Source: Lysinibacillus sphaericus (GTDB lineage Bacteria > Bacillota > Bacilli > Bacillales_A > Planococcaceae). Taken from it: DNA of 64,000 nucleotides. Where the stretch lies: the NCBI RefSeq assembly GCF_006864135.1, contig NZ_SADV01000002.1, positions 124,001 to 188,000 of the forward strand. Direction: 5' to 3'. Made by a program: the position numbers and the translations under genes. Under the pieces are notes generated by a model. That model was not told the DNA's origin. It ran no database searches and saw only the letters and a program-made list of their open reading frames with translations. Shown here one piece after another: positions 1 to 8,279 of this stretch; position 1 is the stretch's first letter, and every line of letters starts with the position of its first letter.

Positions 1-12
1 AAAGTAGGCTCT

Positions 13-835
13 TCGGTACAGCGAGAGGTTGATTTCCGTTCCGACAGGGTGCTTTGTTGCTGTCGCTACGCTTTCGCACAGATAAAAACATTTGTTGCTG
101 TCGCTACGCTTTCGCACAGATAAAAACATTTGTTGCTGTCGCTACGCTTTCGCACAGATAAAAACATTTGTTGCTGTCGCTGCGCTTTCGCACAGATAAA
201 AACATTTGTTGCTGTCGCTACGCTTTCGCACAGATAAAAACATTTGTTGCTGTCGCTGCGCTTTCGCACAGATAAAAACATTTGTTGCTGTCGCTACGCT
301 TTCGCACAGATAAAAACATTTGTTGCTGTCGCTGCGCTTTCGCACAGATAAAAACATTTGTTGCTGTCGCTACGCTTTCGCACAGATAAAAACATTTGTT
401 GCTGTCGCTGCGCTTTCGCACAGATAAAAACATTTGTTGCTGTCGCTACGCTTTCGCACAAAAAACATTGTTGCTGTCGCTGCGCTTTCGCACAAAAAAC
501 ATTGTTGCTGTCGCTGCGCTTTCGCACAGATAAAAACATTTGTTGCTGTCGCTGCGCTTTCGCACAGATAAAAACATTGTTGCTGTCGCTGCGCTTTCGC
601 ACAGAGCAAAGCTTCCTGGGGCGTCAGATGACCGATTCACTCGCGGTGCTCGCTCCAGGGTCTCAGGCCAACAGATGTTTTTTGCGTGAAAGCGTAGTGC
701 TAACGTGCGACAGCAGCACGACGTTGGTCACAAAGACGTTATCACAGGACGTGATGATTTTAGCCTTCGTTCCTCTATTGCTAATCCCCAAGGAGCCACC
801 CAGTCTCCACTCCAACAACTGAATCACATGACATC
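13..835 (+). repeat. Dispersed intergenic repeat, copy 1 (contains the 38-bp expansion)
   Basis: This copy starts near GGTTGATTTCCGTTCCGAC and continues after the tandem array with AGCAAAGCTTCCTGGGGCGT, CTCCAGGGTCTC and GTTGGTCAC. It ends near GACATCCGTTTTAACAAA. The same blocks in the same order occur at 43.2-43.4 kb without the expansion and partly at 40.13-40.22 kb. It lies beyond the ymdB terminator. The inner hairpin ATCAC-AGGAC-GTGAT (741-755) matches GCCAC-AGGAT-GTGGC of the 60-kb copy with paired changes. Confidence 0.8.
57..605. repeat. 38-bp tandem repeat array, 15 units
   Basis: Units begin with TTGCTGTCGCT at 57, 95, 133, 171, 209, 247, 285, 323, 361, 399, 437, 471, 505, 543 and 580. 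The period is 38 bp, apart from two 34-bp units (437, 471) that lack GATA and one 37-bp unit (543). A TAC/TGC variant alternates through the middle units, suggesting duplication of 76-bp dimers. The open frames through it follow from the repeat and have no ribosome site, so I do not call a protein. There are no spacers, so it is not a CRISPR array. Confidence 0.95.
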
Positions 836-854
836 CGTTTTAACAAAATGACAA

Positions 855-959
855 CCAACTCTTTAGTTTTACCGGAACACTTTCAGGAATTATCGCCCAA
901 CTTTTGAATTTTATCGATAAACTTTCACGTTTTATCACCCAACTTTTAGTTTTTATCGA
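855..959. repeat. 21-bp imperfect tandem repeat, 5 units
   Basis: Five units of exactly 21 bp start at 855, 876, 897, 918 and 939. The best pair is CCAACTTTTGAATTTTATCG and CCAACTTTTAGTTTTTATCG. Other 21-bp arrays of related design lie near 32.33 kb, 54.47 kb and 54.73 kb. Confidence 0.75.
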
Positions 960-977
960 CATCCACCTTCCAAAGAG

Positions 978-1021
978 CAAAAAAGGATTCATACACAAAA
1001 CTGTGTGTGAATCCTTTTACT
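978..1021. terminator. Probable bidirectional intrinsic terminator
   Basis: A 17-bp stem (981-997 with 1002-1018) has a 4-nt loop, one wobble pair, and A and T tracts at its ends. No adjacent gene is visible on either strand here, so its partner may lie outside the window or have been lost. Confidence 0.7.
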
Positions 1022-1256
1022 TTATTATGTCGCCCTGTTAAATCAACTACAAGTATCCTCTGACATGTCGCTTTCATCAAAGTGATAAAAGTAATTTAAT
1101 AAAAGGGTTTTGTCAGTGGTAGTGGAAGCGACAGCGACAAAACGAAGGAAGTGGCACGACGCTCGCCCACAGGAAAGCGAGTAGCCTGAACGTAAATCAT
1201 TACTATTTAAAGTGACACAACATTCTCAAATATTTCCTTAACTATTTTGTTTTTAA
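1022..1256. other. Gene-free stretch with a repeat fragment
   Basis: No supported gene. Around 1115-1190 there is a GC-richer segment with GGAAGCGACAGCGACAAAAC and CACGACGCTCGCCC that looks like a degraded piece of the dispersed repeat family. The rest is AT-rich and featureless to me. Confidence 0.4.
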
Positions 1257-1298
1257 TCATAAAAAAACTATTGTGCATTTTTTAACACACAATAGTTT
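1257..1298 (-). terminator. Intrinsic terminator of ymdB
   Basis: An 11-bp perfect stem, AAACTATTGTG (1265-1275) with CACAATAGTTT (1288-1298), is followed on the minus strand by a T tract. It lies 7 bp after the ymdB stop. Confidence 0.9.
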
Positions 1299-1304
1299 CT
1301 CTTC

Positions 1305-2102
1305 TTATGCTTGGAACGGATAATCTTCGTTTATATATATTCGCTCACAATGTCGAGCTTTTCCTGTTTTATCATCAATCTCTACAAAGAAACCACTTAA
1401 CACTTCGCGTCCTTTTTTAGGCACTTCAAAACGAGATGGCATGTTTGTTTGGAATTTATAAATGACACTTTCCTTCGTCATCCCTAAAATTTCATCGTAT
1501 GGACCTGTCATACCAACGTCCGTAATATAGGCTGTTCCATTTGGATAAATGCGTGCATCGGCTGTTTGCACATGTGTATGTGTACCAACGACTGCCGAAG
1601 CCTTCCCATCTAAGTGCCATCCAAGTGCAATTTTTTCACTTGTCGCTTCTGCATGAAAATCCACGAATACAAGCGGTGACGTTTTATGTGCTTCTTCGAT
1701 TAATTTCTCTGCCATCGCAAACGGATCTTCATGAGGAGGTAAAAATACTCGTCCGTGTAAATTAATAACAGATAGTGTTGCACCGTTTTTTGAAATTTGC
1801 ACCATTCCTTTACCTGGTGCATCATTTGAAAAGTTCGCCGGGCGTATTAAATAATCTGCATCATCTATAAAATCAAAAATATCTTTATTATCCCAAGTGT
1901 GATTGCCCATCGTAATAACATCAACACCCATTTGCAATAACTCATTATAAATATTACGTGTAATTCCGCGTCCTGCTGCTGCATTTTCACCATTGGCAAT
2001 AACAACGTCTAGATTGTATTTTTTCTTTAAACGGGGTAAATATTTTTCTACTGCATCTCGACCGATTGAACCTACAATATCCCCAATAAATAAAACTTTC
2101 AT
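1305..2102 (-). CDS. ymdB: YmdB metallophosphoesterase (cyclic-nucleotide phosphodiesterase)
   Basis: A 265-residue member of the YmdB family of dimetal phosphoesterases. In B. subtilis YmdB hydrolyses 2',3'-cyclic nucleotides and affects the choice between motility and biofilm. Metal-binding motifs are intact: GD at residues 7-8, NGEN 37-40, GNHTW 66-70, DFHAEAT 148-154 and GTHTHVQT 173-180. I chose the ATG at 2102 because AGAGTGG sits 8 nt upstream of it and too close to the ATG at 2108; this also gives the usual family length of about 264. It normally follows rny directly, but here an 8-kb polysaccharide cluster separates them. Confidence 0.95.
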   Translation of the reverse strand: MKVLFIGDIVGSIGRDAVEKYLPRLKKKYNLDVVIANGENAAAGRGITRNIYNELLQMGVDVITMGNHTWDNKDIFDFIDDADYLIRPANFSNDAPGKGMVQISKNGATLSVINLHGRVFLPPHEDPFAMAEKLIEEAHKTSPLVFVDFHAEATSEKIALGWHLDGKASAVVGTHTHVQTADARIYPNGTAYITDVGMTGPYDEILGMTKESVIYKFQTNMPSRFEVPKKGREVLSGFFVEIDDKTGKARHCERIYINEDYPFQA

Positions 2103-2236
2103 TTTCATAACCACTCTTTCATTAATTAGCACCTTATATTTTACCACTAATTCAAAGTCAAACGCAAAACTATGTCCGTTCAGCGTATTAAACTGGTCTT
2201 GAAAAAGTAGGTACTCATACTCTTTCTCATTGTCTA

Positions 2237-2271
2237 TAAAAAAACACCTAACAAGTAATTAGGTACTTGTC
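2237..2271 (-). terminator. Terminator of the polysaccharide operon
   Basis: ACAAGTA (2251-2257) pairs with TACTTGT (2264-2270), and a run of seven T follows on the minus strand. It lies just after the BY-kinase stop. Confidence 0.75.
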
Positions 2272-2290
2272 AGGCGGACGGTACTGATTT

Positions 2291-3004
2291 CTATTTTTTC
2301 ACATGATAATACTGGCTCTTATATTGTTTTTTTTGCAAAGTATAGTTATTCATGACGACCCCTAATATTTTCGCTTGTGCCACTAATAAGGAATTTTTTG
2401 CTTTGACAACACTAGATTTCTCTACTACTCCAGTATTAACAATAAGTAGTGCACCATCTGTTTTATTTGCTAAAATTTGAGCATCGGTCACAGAATTAAC
2501 AGGTGGCGTATCAAAGATTATTACATCATAATACGCTATCATTTTTTCTATTAAAGTATCCATCATTTCTGAAGCAAGAAGCTCTACTGGATTAGGTGGG
2601 ATTGGTCCACTAGTGAGGACAAATAATCCCTCAATAAACGTTTCTTGTATAGCTTCGCTCAAAGTGTCATTTTGTATCAATACACTCGATAGGCCTGAAA
2701 TATTAAGCAATTCAAATGTATAGTGCATTGTAGGTTTTCGCATATCAGCATCCACTAATAAAACCTTTTTTCCTTCCTGTGCAAAAACTATCGCAATATT
2801 TGCTGCATTCGTTGTCTTTCCTTCACCAGGGATAGATGATGTCACTAAAATTGTTTTACACGTTAAATTAGGGAGTGCAAATTTCAAATTTGTTCGTATT
2901 GTTCGAAATTGTTCAGAAATGATAGAAGTTGTGTGTTCGCTAGTCAATAGTTTTCGTGGCATCATCGCTAATACTTTCTTTTTTTTATTTTTCATTTTAA
3001 ACAT
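2291..3004 (-). CDS. Capsular BY-kinase (CpsD/CapB/YwqD type tyrosine kinase)
   Basis: A 237-residue cytoplasmic bacterial tyrosine kinase. These enzymes phosphorylate themselves and control polysaccharide polymerisation with a membrane activator and a phosphatase. Visible motifs are Walker A SSIPGEGKTT (56-65), Walker A' LLVDADMRKP (82-91), Walker B IIFDTPP (162-168) and a short C-terminal tyrosine cluster (YKSQYY) that is the likely autophosphorylation site. Its ATG overlaps the activator stop (TAATG), so the two are translationally coupled, as in Firmicutes where kinase and activator are separate proteins. The phosphatase partner is at the other end of the cluster (9458-10228). It is the last gene before the terminator. 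Confidence 0.92.
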   Translation of the reverse strand: MFKMKNKKKKVLAMMPRKLLTSEHTTSIISEQFRTIRTNLKFALPNLTCKTILVTSSIPGEGKTTNAANIAIVFAQEGKKVLLVDADMRKPTMHYTFELLNISGLSSVLIQNDTLSEAIQETFIEGLFVLTSGPIPPNPVELLASEMMDTLIEKMIAYYDVIIFDTPPVNSVTDAQILANKTDGALLIVNTGVVEKSSVVKAKNSLLVAQAKILGVVMNNYTLQKKQYKSQYYHVKK

Positions 3005-3726
3005 TATGTGACTCGCCTCCCTCTTCTAGTAGAGATAGACCCTCTGCCTCCTTTTATTGAACTTACGAATCCTAATATCGGTAAATTCAATAGTTCTTCA
3101 ATTTCCTGCTCAGTCTTTATTGTTGAATCGAAAAATTCTAGACTAAATGCAATGCCTGTTCCTAAAAGGAGTCCAAGGAGTCCTGAAATTGAAATATTTA
3201 GAATTTTTTTCGGCTTCACTGGTTGTGAGTCATCAGCTAATGTAGCTACTGATAGGACATTGATATTATCTACGTTCATCAGTTTTTGAATATCTCCTTT
3301 AAAGACATCTATTATCGTATTAGCAATCTCCACTGCTCGTGCTGATTGTTCATCAAGAACCTTTATAGAAACTACTTGTGATTTGTTTTCATTACTGACC
3401 GTAATTTTCTCTGCTAATTGTTCAGGAGATAATTCTAATTTCAATTCTTTAATTACTTTAGATAGAATAGCTGGGCTTTTTATAATGACATTATACGTAT
3501 TAATTAATTGTAAATCCGTCTCAATTGAATACCCACCCGTATAAAGTTGTTGATCCGTATTTTTTTGGTTGATTAATATTTGAGTTTCAGCTTGATACAC
3601 AGGTGTGATGACATAATAACTAAGATAAGCAGCCAATGCCATCGCCATTACGATTATCGATAGAATAAGAAGCAAACGTTTGCGTAAAATTTTTACTAGC
3701 GCTTTTACTTGAATAGAAGTCTCCAC
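3004..3726 (-). CDS. Wzz-like chain-length determinant / BY-kinase activator (CapA/YwqC type)
   Basis: A 240-residue polysaccharide co-polymerase. It has an N-terminal membrane helix (about 17-37), an extracellular Wzz domain, a Pro/Lys motif (QPVKPKK near 169-174) before a second helix (about 176-197), and a cytoplasmic tail that should contact the kinase encoded immediately downstream. The GTG start at 3726 has AAGGAGA 8 nt upstream. It has no kinase domain, the normal arrangement in Gram-positives. A 156-bp gap separates it from the glycosyltransferase upstream, so it may have its own promoter, though I found no convincing one. Confidence 0.9.
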   Translation of the reverse strand: METSIQVKALVKILRKRLLLILSIIVMAMALAAYLSYYVITPVYQAETQILINQKNTDQQLYTGGYSIETDLQLINTYNVIIKSPAILSKVIKELKLELSPEQLAEKITVSNENKSQVVSIKVLDEQSARAVEIANTIIDVFKGDIQKLMNVDNINVLSVATLADDSQPVKPKKILNISISGLLGLLLGTGIAFSLEFFDSTIKTEQEIEELLNLPILGFVSSIKGGRGSISTRRGRRVT

Positions 3727-3882
3727 CGAATAGATCTCCTTCCCCTAAACTGTCTAAATTTATGTAATGTCAGGTGATATTCATAGTTAATTGTTATAGT
3801 AGCTATATTTAATATATAAATTTATGCCCTATGTTATTCCTAGATAGTGTCAATATTTAGTGAAAATGACTTCAAGACCTTT

Positions 3883-4902
3883 TTAGTCAGTTTTCTTTAT
3901 AGATAAAAAAATGAAAAATGCTAGCGTAGATACAGCATTTTTTTTCAACAGCTGATAATAGAGCTTTTTTTTCAATGAAAATTTTATTGGTTTTAACTCG
4001 AGAACATGAGGGTAGTCATCAACAAAACTGACTATTTCTTCTTTAATCGCTCTTAATAAATGGAGCCCCTTATATGGGGAATCCCGCATATGAAGCGTTA
4101 AATTTACTAAACCTGAAAATACATATCCGTTAAAACTAGTTTCAATAGATGTAAAAATATTTTCAGCTACTAATGTCTCACGAACACGTTCATAGATTAC
4201 ATCATATTTTTCTCTTCCATTCATACGATAGCCTCTCGTTAATGATTGCTGTGTCAACACATTGTAATGATACAGTTGCTGAGGCACATAACAAATTGCC
4301 TTACTCTTTGAGATAGCTTTTGTTATAAATAAAACATCTTCAGAAAAATTCATATCCTCTTCAAATCGAATTCCAAACTTATCAAGAAAAACTTTAGAAT
4401 ACAATTTGCAGCAAGCAAAACCGAAATGTTTTTCATTAAATTCAGTAAATAATAAATGTAAACATTCCTGAGGATCAAAAAGTTCATTTACTGTTGAGGG
4501 ATAATTCAAACAGTTACCACCGTTTTTTCCATCTACAAAAATATCACATTTAGCTATTTCAGTTCCTGATTCTTTAATAGCGCTATATAAACGTTCCAAC
4601 ATAGAAGGCTTTATCCAATCATCCGCATCGACAAACGTAACGTATTGACCTCTTGCCTGGTCAATCCCTCTATTTCTTGCATGACTAACCCCACCATTTG
4701 CTTTATTATGAATGATAATTCGCTGATCTTGTAAGGCAAATTGCTGTAAAATAGAAAGGGATTCGTCAGTACTGCCATCATTAATCGTAATAATTTCGAT
4801 TGACTTTAACGTTTGTTGGCAAATACTTGCTAGACATTTCTTTAAATATGGTGCTGCATTATATACCGGTATAATAACTGTTACGAGGATTTCTGACCCC
4901 AA
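3883..4902 (-). CDS. Family 2 glycosyltransferase
   Basis: A 339-residue GT-A glycosyltransferase that would add one sugar to the lipid-linked repeat unit. The N-terminal half shows the GT2 hallmarks: IIPVYN (10-15), NDGSTD (41-46), NRGIDQARG (77-85) and the metal/nucleotide site DADD (92-95). The C-terminal part is family-specific and gives no clue to donor or acceptor. A TTG start at 4902 is supported by GGAGGG 8 nt upstream. It overlaps the 3' end of the flippase gene by 22 nt, so they are co-transcribed. Confidence 0.9.
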   Translation of the reverse strand: MGSEILVTVIIPVYNAAPYLKKCLASICQQTLKSIEIITINDGSTDESLSILQQFALQDQRIIIHNKANGGVSHARNRGIDQARGQYVTFVDADDWIKPSMLERLYSAIKESGTEIAKCDIFVDGKNGGNCLNYPSTVNELFDPQECLHLLFTEFNEKHFGFACCKLYSKVFLDKFGIRFEEDMNFSEDVLFITKAISKSKAICYVPQQLYHYNVLTQQSLTRGYRMNGREKYDVIYERVRETLVAENIFTSIETSFNGYVFSGLVNLTLHMRDSPYKGLHLLRAIKEEIVSFVDDYPHVLELKPIKFSLKKKLYYQLLKKNAVSTLAFFIFLSIKKTD

Positions 4903-6425
4903 AATTTCATCCCTCCAGCTAGGCTGAGCATTTTCACTTTTCGAATCAAGTATTTTCTATCAGAAGTGGGAATACCAAATGTGAACAAAGATATACCGAA
5001 AATAATACTGTATAAAGCAATATATAGTCCTAGAATGTACCAGGTATTTGTAAGTGGGAAAACAATAATAATGCCTTTCATTAAAAGGGACGCAATAACA
5101 ATAGCTATGAAAAGCTTACTAATGCGTAGCCAAAATCTTTTAATATCTAGGTGTATTTTTTTTGCATAGTAAACATTGATAATACATACATTCCCAATAA
5201 ATAATGATAAAGCCGTTATAATAGCTGTTCCAATAACCCCGTAAAAATAGATGGCAGGAATAGATAGAATAATATTTATGCTAGCAAGTATGATTAATAA
5301 AACCGTTCGAAACTTAAACATGTTTTTTGCCTTTAACACACTTAGCCCTATATTTTGAATTAAATCGACAGAAAAAGGCAACATGATGATCAGTACGATA
5401 GGATAGACAATTAAATATTCATCACCTATCCATAGTGAGATGAAAGTTTTACCAAATAAAAAAAAGCCACTTAGTACATAGCCAAGAATCATTAGCTGAA
5501 TGGCACCAACATTGACAAATAACCGGTTAATCTCTATTAGGCCATTCGCTTGTGTCACTAACATTGAAATCTTTGGCAAATACAAATCACTGATTGCAAG
5601 TGCTAGTGCCATAAAAATCATAATAAATTGTATAGCAATCCCATAAACCGCTACATCTTCTGTTCCTTTAATAATCCCGAGTAATACTTGGTCAGTTTGC
5701 CAATAAATTTTGTCCACTATGACTGTCACAAATAGAAAAAATGAATAGACAAATATTTCTTTCATAAGGCCAGAGTTATAACCAGAAAATATAAATCGTA
5801 CTTTCAAAGTTTTCATACAGATTACAGAATTTATTATTAATACACATACATTTAAGCTAGCTACAATAAAAATCATCACCAATGCATCTGCACCTTGTAA
5901 CAAGAAAAACAACATCAGTAACGGTTGTACTATTACTTTTATAAATGAAGTTAAATTAATTAGTATGAATTTTTCATAGGCCTTAAGTATAGAAGAGAAA
6001 ACACTTAATGGAAATTGCAAGGCAAAGCTTACGATCATCGCCATAACCATTACTTTTGCCTTTTCGATTTGCAAGGAAGATAAGCTTTGTCCAAAAATTG
6101 TCTCAACTTGGAAATACATAACACAACCAATGGCAAGGGTGAAAACACCTATAATCGAAAAAAGCCGCAGAAAAAAGCCATTTAGTCTAGCTTCCATCTC
6201 CTTATCGCCTGCTACTCGATTATTAGAAATATAACGAATAATTGCATTCCCTAAACCAAAATCTAATATAGTTAAATACCCAACAAAAACTGTCATTAAT
6301 GTGTATAATCCGTATTCTTCTTGACCAAGAATTCGAATCATAATAGGGGTAAACACAATTGCCACAATAAATGTACAAAAAATAGATAAGTAAGAGAGAA
6401 TAGCACCCATCCGAATTTCCTTCAT
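4881..6425 (-). CDS. Polysaccharide repeat-unit flippase (Wzx-like, MOP superfamily)
   Basis: A 514-residue integral membrane protein with about 12-14 hydrophobic helices. It begins with the typical PST/MATE opening IFCTFIVAIVFTPIMIRILG and then EEYGLYTL. Wzx proteins move undecaprenyl-linked repeat units to the outer leaflet, where a Wzy polymerase (here 8280-9434) joins them. The start is uncertain: the ATG at 6425 has GGAGG about 12 nt away, and the ATG five codons later has AAGGAAA. It overlaps the next gene by 22 nt. Confidence 0.9.
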   Translation of the reverse strand: MKEIRMGAILSYLSIFCTFIVAIVFTPIMIRILGQEEYGLYTLMTVFVGYLTILDFGLGNAIIRYISNNRVAGDKEMEARLNGFFLRLFSIIGVFTLAIGCVMYFQVETIFGQSLSSLQIEKAKVMVMAMIVSFALQFPLSVFSSILKAYEKFILINLTSFIKVIVQPLLMLFFLLQGADALVMIFIVASLNVCVLIINSVICMKTLKVRFIFSGYNSGLMKEIFVYSFFLFVTVIVDKIYWQTDQVLLGIIKGTEDVAVYGIAIQFIMIFMALALAISDLYLPKISMLVTQANGLIEINRLFVNVGAIQLMILGYVLSGFFLFGKTFISLWIGDEYLIVYPIVLIIMLPFSVDLIQNIGLSVLKAKNMFKFRTVLLIILASINIILSIPAIYFYGVIGTAIITALSLFIGNVCIINVYYAKKIHLDIKRFWLRISKLFIAIVIASLLMKGIIIVFPLTNTWYILGLYIALYSIIFGISLFTFGIPTSDRKYLIRKVKMLSLAGGMKFWGQKSS

Positions 6426-6466
6426 TAGTCCATCTTGCCTCCACTAGTCCATTTATGGATTACACT

Positions 6467-7219
6467 TTACTCGAAAATCTTTGTACCATTTAATTTTTTA
6501 CGTGTTTTATTTAACATATCAAAAGCATTCGGTCCAAATAATTTGTTTATTGCATATTTATATCGCATGACTTTTTTATGTCGTTTTTTTTGTTCTTCTG
6601 ACAACCATGACCCATTAAAATGATGGATTGTAAAAGTATTAACAGTTTGGTTAATCTCTCCTGATTCGAAGTCTTTCGAACAGAAATATTCAAATGGATA
6701 AATGTGTAGATCGTCATCCAATTGGCTATGTTGATTTGACTCTGTAAATCCATATTTTTCTCTCGTTAAATCCGTAATGATGACAGTATTTGTTTGTTGG
6801 CCTTGTTCCGTATAAAAGCTTTTATCTTCATAATAATCCAGTAGCAACTTAATCCACGGATGCCCCTTTACTGCACCCATAATACCAGTTACACATGTAT
6901 CACTACTTTCTCCGCCAGTAAATGCCCGATGGGATAAAAAGGGTGTTAACGATTGCACAACTTCAACATCTGTATCCAAGTAAATGCCACCTTGTGTATA
7001 TAGTGCAAATAACCTTACATAATCAGCTACATAAGCATATTTTTTAGATTCGTAGGCTTCTTGTACAAATTGATTGGATTGAATATCAAATGATTTTTCA
7101 TTCCATTCAATTAATTCATAGTCAGGCATTAATTTTTGCCATGAGGCAATACACGCTTCAACTACCTGTGGGTAAGGATTTTCTCCAAACCAACAGAAGT
7201 GAATTTTTTTAGGGATCAT
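6467..7219 (-). CDS. Family 32 (Och1-like) glycosyltransferase
   Basis: A 250-residue GT-A enzyme of the capsular glycosyltransferase / DXD-sugar family. It starts with IPKKIHFCWFG (2-12), then ADYVRL (65-70), and GGIYLDTDVEV (77-87) holding the DXD metal site. These enzymes transfer hexoses to lipid-linked saccharides; the exact sugar cannot be read from the sequence. AAAGGAAA precedes the ATG. It lies between a GT-B-like gene and the flippase, in the same direction. Confidence 0.88.
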   Translation of the reverse strand: MIPKKIHFCWFGENPYPQVVEACIASWQKLMPDYELIEWNEKSFDIQSNQFVQEAYESKKYAYVADYVRLFALYTQGGIYLDTDVEVVQSLTPFLSHRAFTGGESSDTCVTGIMGAVKGHPWIKLLLDYYEDKSFYTEQGQQTNTVIITDLTREKYGFTESNQHSQLDDDLHIYPFEYFCSKDFESGEINQTVNTFTIHHFNGSWLSEEQKKRHKKVMRYKYAINKLFGPNAFDMLNKTRKKLNGTKIFE

Positions 7220-7272
7220 TATACAATTTCCTTTCTGTTATGCAAATAAATTAATGCATATCACCTATCAAA

Positions 7273-8181
7273 CTATCCCATTACTAATTTGATAAACTCT
7301 ATCAGTTTTACCCTATCTAACAATAGGTTCCACTCTAGATAACTAACATCTGGCGTCACAAATTCAAAGCTATTTAAATTTGTCATCGTTAAGTTTGCTA
7401 AATTTCGGTGTAATTTAAAAAAGCGCCCTTGTGTTTTCTGTTCAAAATTGTTGACCCAAGGATAATCAGTCGAAACAATTTTCAAATCTAATGCGCAGTA
7501 CTCGAGGAGCTTTGTTGAAGCTTGTAAATTAAAGGGGTACACATCTGGTATATAATTCAGACCGTATTCTGCTTTTGACGCTAGAAGAGGAACTTCATGA
7601 TAAGGAAGCGATCCTGAAAAGATAATATTTTTATAGTCTTTGAAAGATTTATATAATTCATTTGTTGGATTTCCTATTAATAAAATAGTGTTATCTTTTA
7701 AAGTTGTCGTAAAGGGCTTTAGCGCATGATCGATACCTCTTCCATGTCCCATATCACCAACATATACAAAATCGTACTCTTTTTTTGACGTTTTTATAAA
7801 AAAGTCTTTTGATATTCCCATATCTCGATGAATTTTTGGAATATTGCCCTTCATCTTTAAATCCTTTTCTACAAGTTCATTCAAAAATATGCGACCATGC
7901 GGTTTAATATTACATGTCTTTTTTACATAATTTTTCAACATCGCAAAGTGACCAATTGATAACGAATTATATTCATGGATAATCTTTGTCTCGCTTGAAT
8001 ATTTTTTAATATCTAAACCAGTAAATTTCCATAATAAATCTATATTGGCTATCGGAATTTCATTCATCTCCGCTGTTAAAATGGTTATAGCTTCCATATT
8101 ATCCTGCTGATTTAAATATGCTACATAGGCTGAGATTTCTGGTAAAAATGATTTTCCGCTATTGACAAATCCAATCTTCAA
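7273..8181 (-). CDS. Putative GT-B fold glycosyltransferase
   Basis: A 302-residue protein that looks like a GT4/GT1-type glycosyltransferase, recognised by layout rather than strong motifs. The C-terminal Rossmann-like half has DFVYVGDMGHGRG followed by ILLIGNP, and the region near 224-245 (KLLEYCALDLKIVSTD) resembles the donor-binding helix of GT4 enzymes. The N-terminal half (KIGFVNSGKSFLPEIS) would bind the acceptor. The TTG start at 8181 is backed by AAAGGAGGG 8 nt upstream. Its position between polymerase and other transferases supports a role in building the repeat unit. Donor and linkage are unknown. Confidence 0.7.
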   Translation of the reverse strand: MKIGFVNSGKSFLPEISAYVAYLNQQDNMEAITILTAEMNEIPIANIDLLWKFTGLDIKKYSSETKIIHEYNSLSIGHFAMLKNYVKKTCNIKPHGRIFLNELVEKDLKMKGNIPKIHRDMGISKDFFIKTSKKEYDFVYVGDMGHGRGIDHALKPFTTTLKDNTILLIGNPTNELYKSFKDYKNIIFSGSLPYHEVPLLASKAEYGLNYIPDVYPFNLQASTKLLEYCALDLKIVSTDYPWVNNFEQKTQGRFFKLHRNLANLTMTNLNSFEFVTPDVSYLEWNLLLDRVKLIEFIKLVMG

Positions 8182-8279
8182 ATAGATTATCCCTCCTTTT
8201 TACAAACGCTATTTTTCATTAAATTGGTCTTTTTACTATTTTTATTACTTTGATTCTCGTTTTATTCATATTTGAACTA

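Noticed and set aside
57-605. CRISPR array or repeat-protein gene in the 38-bp tandem array
   Set aside because: Units are contiguous with no unique spacers and no cas genes nearby. The open frames exist in several frames at once because the unit lacks stops, and none has a ribosome site.
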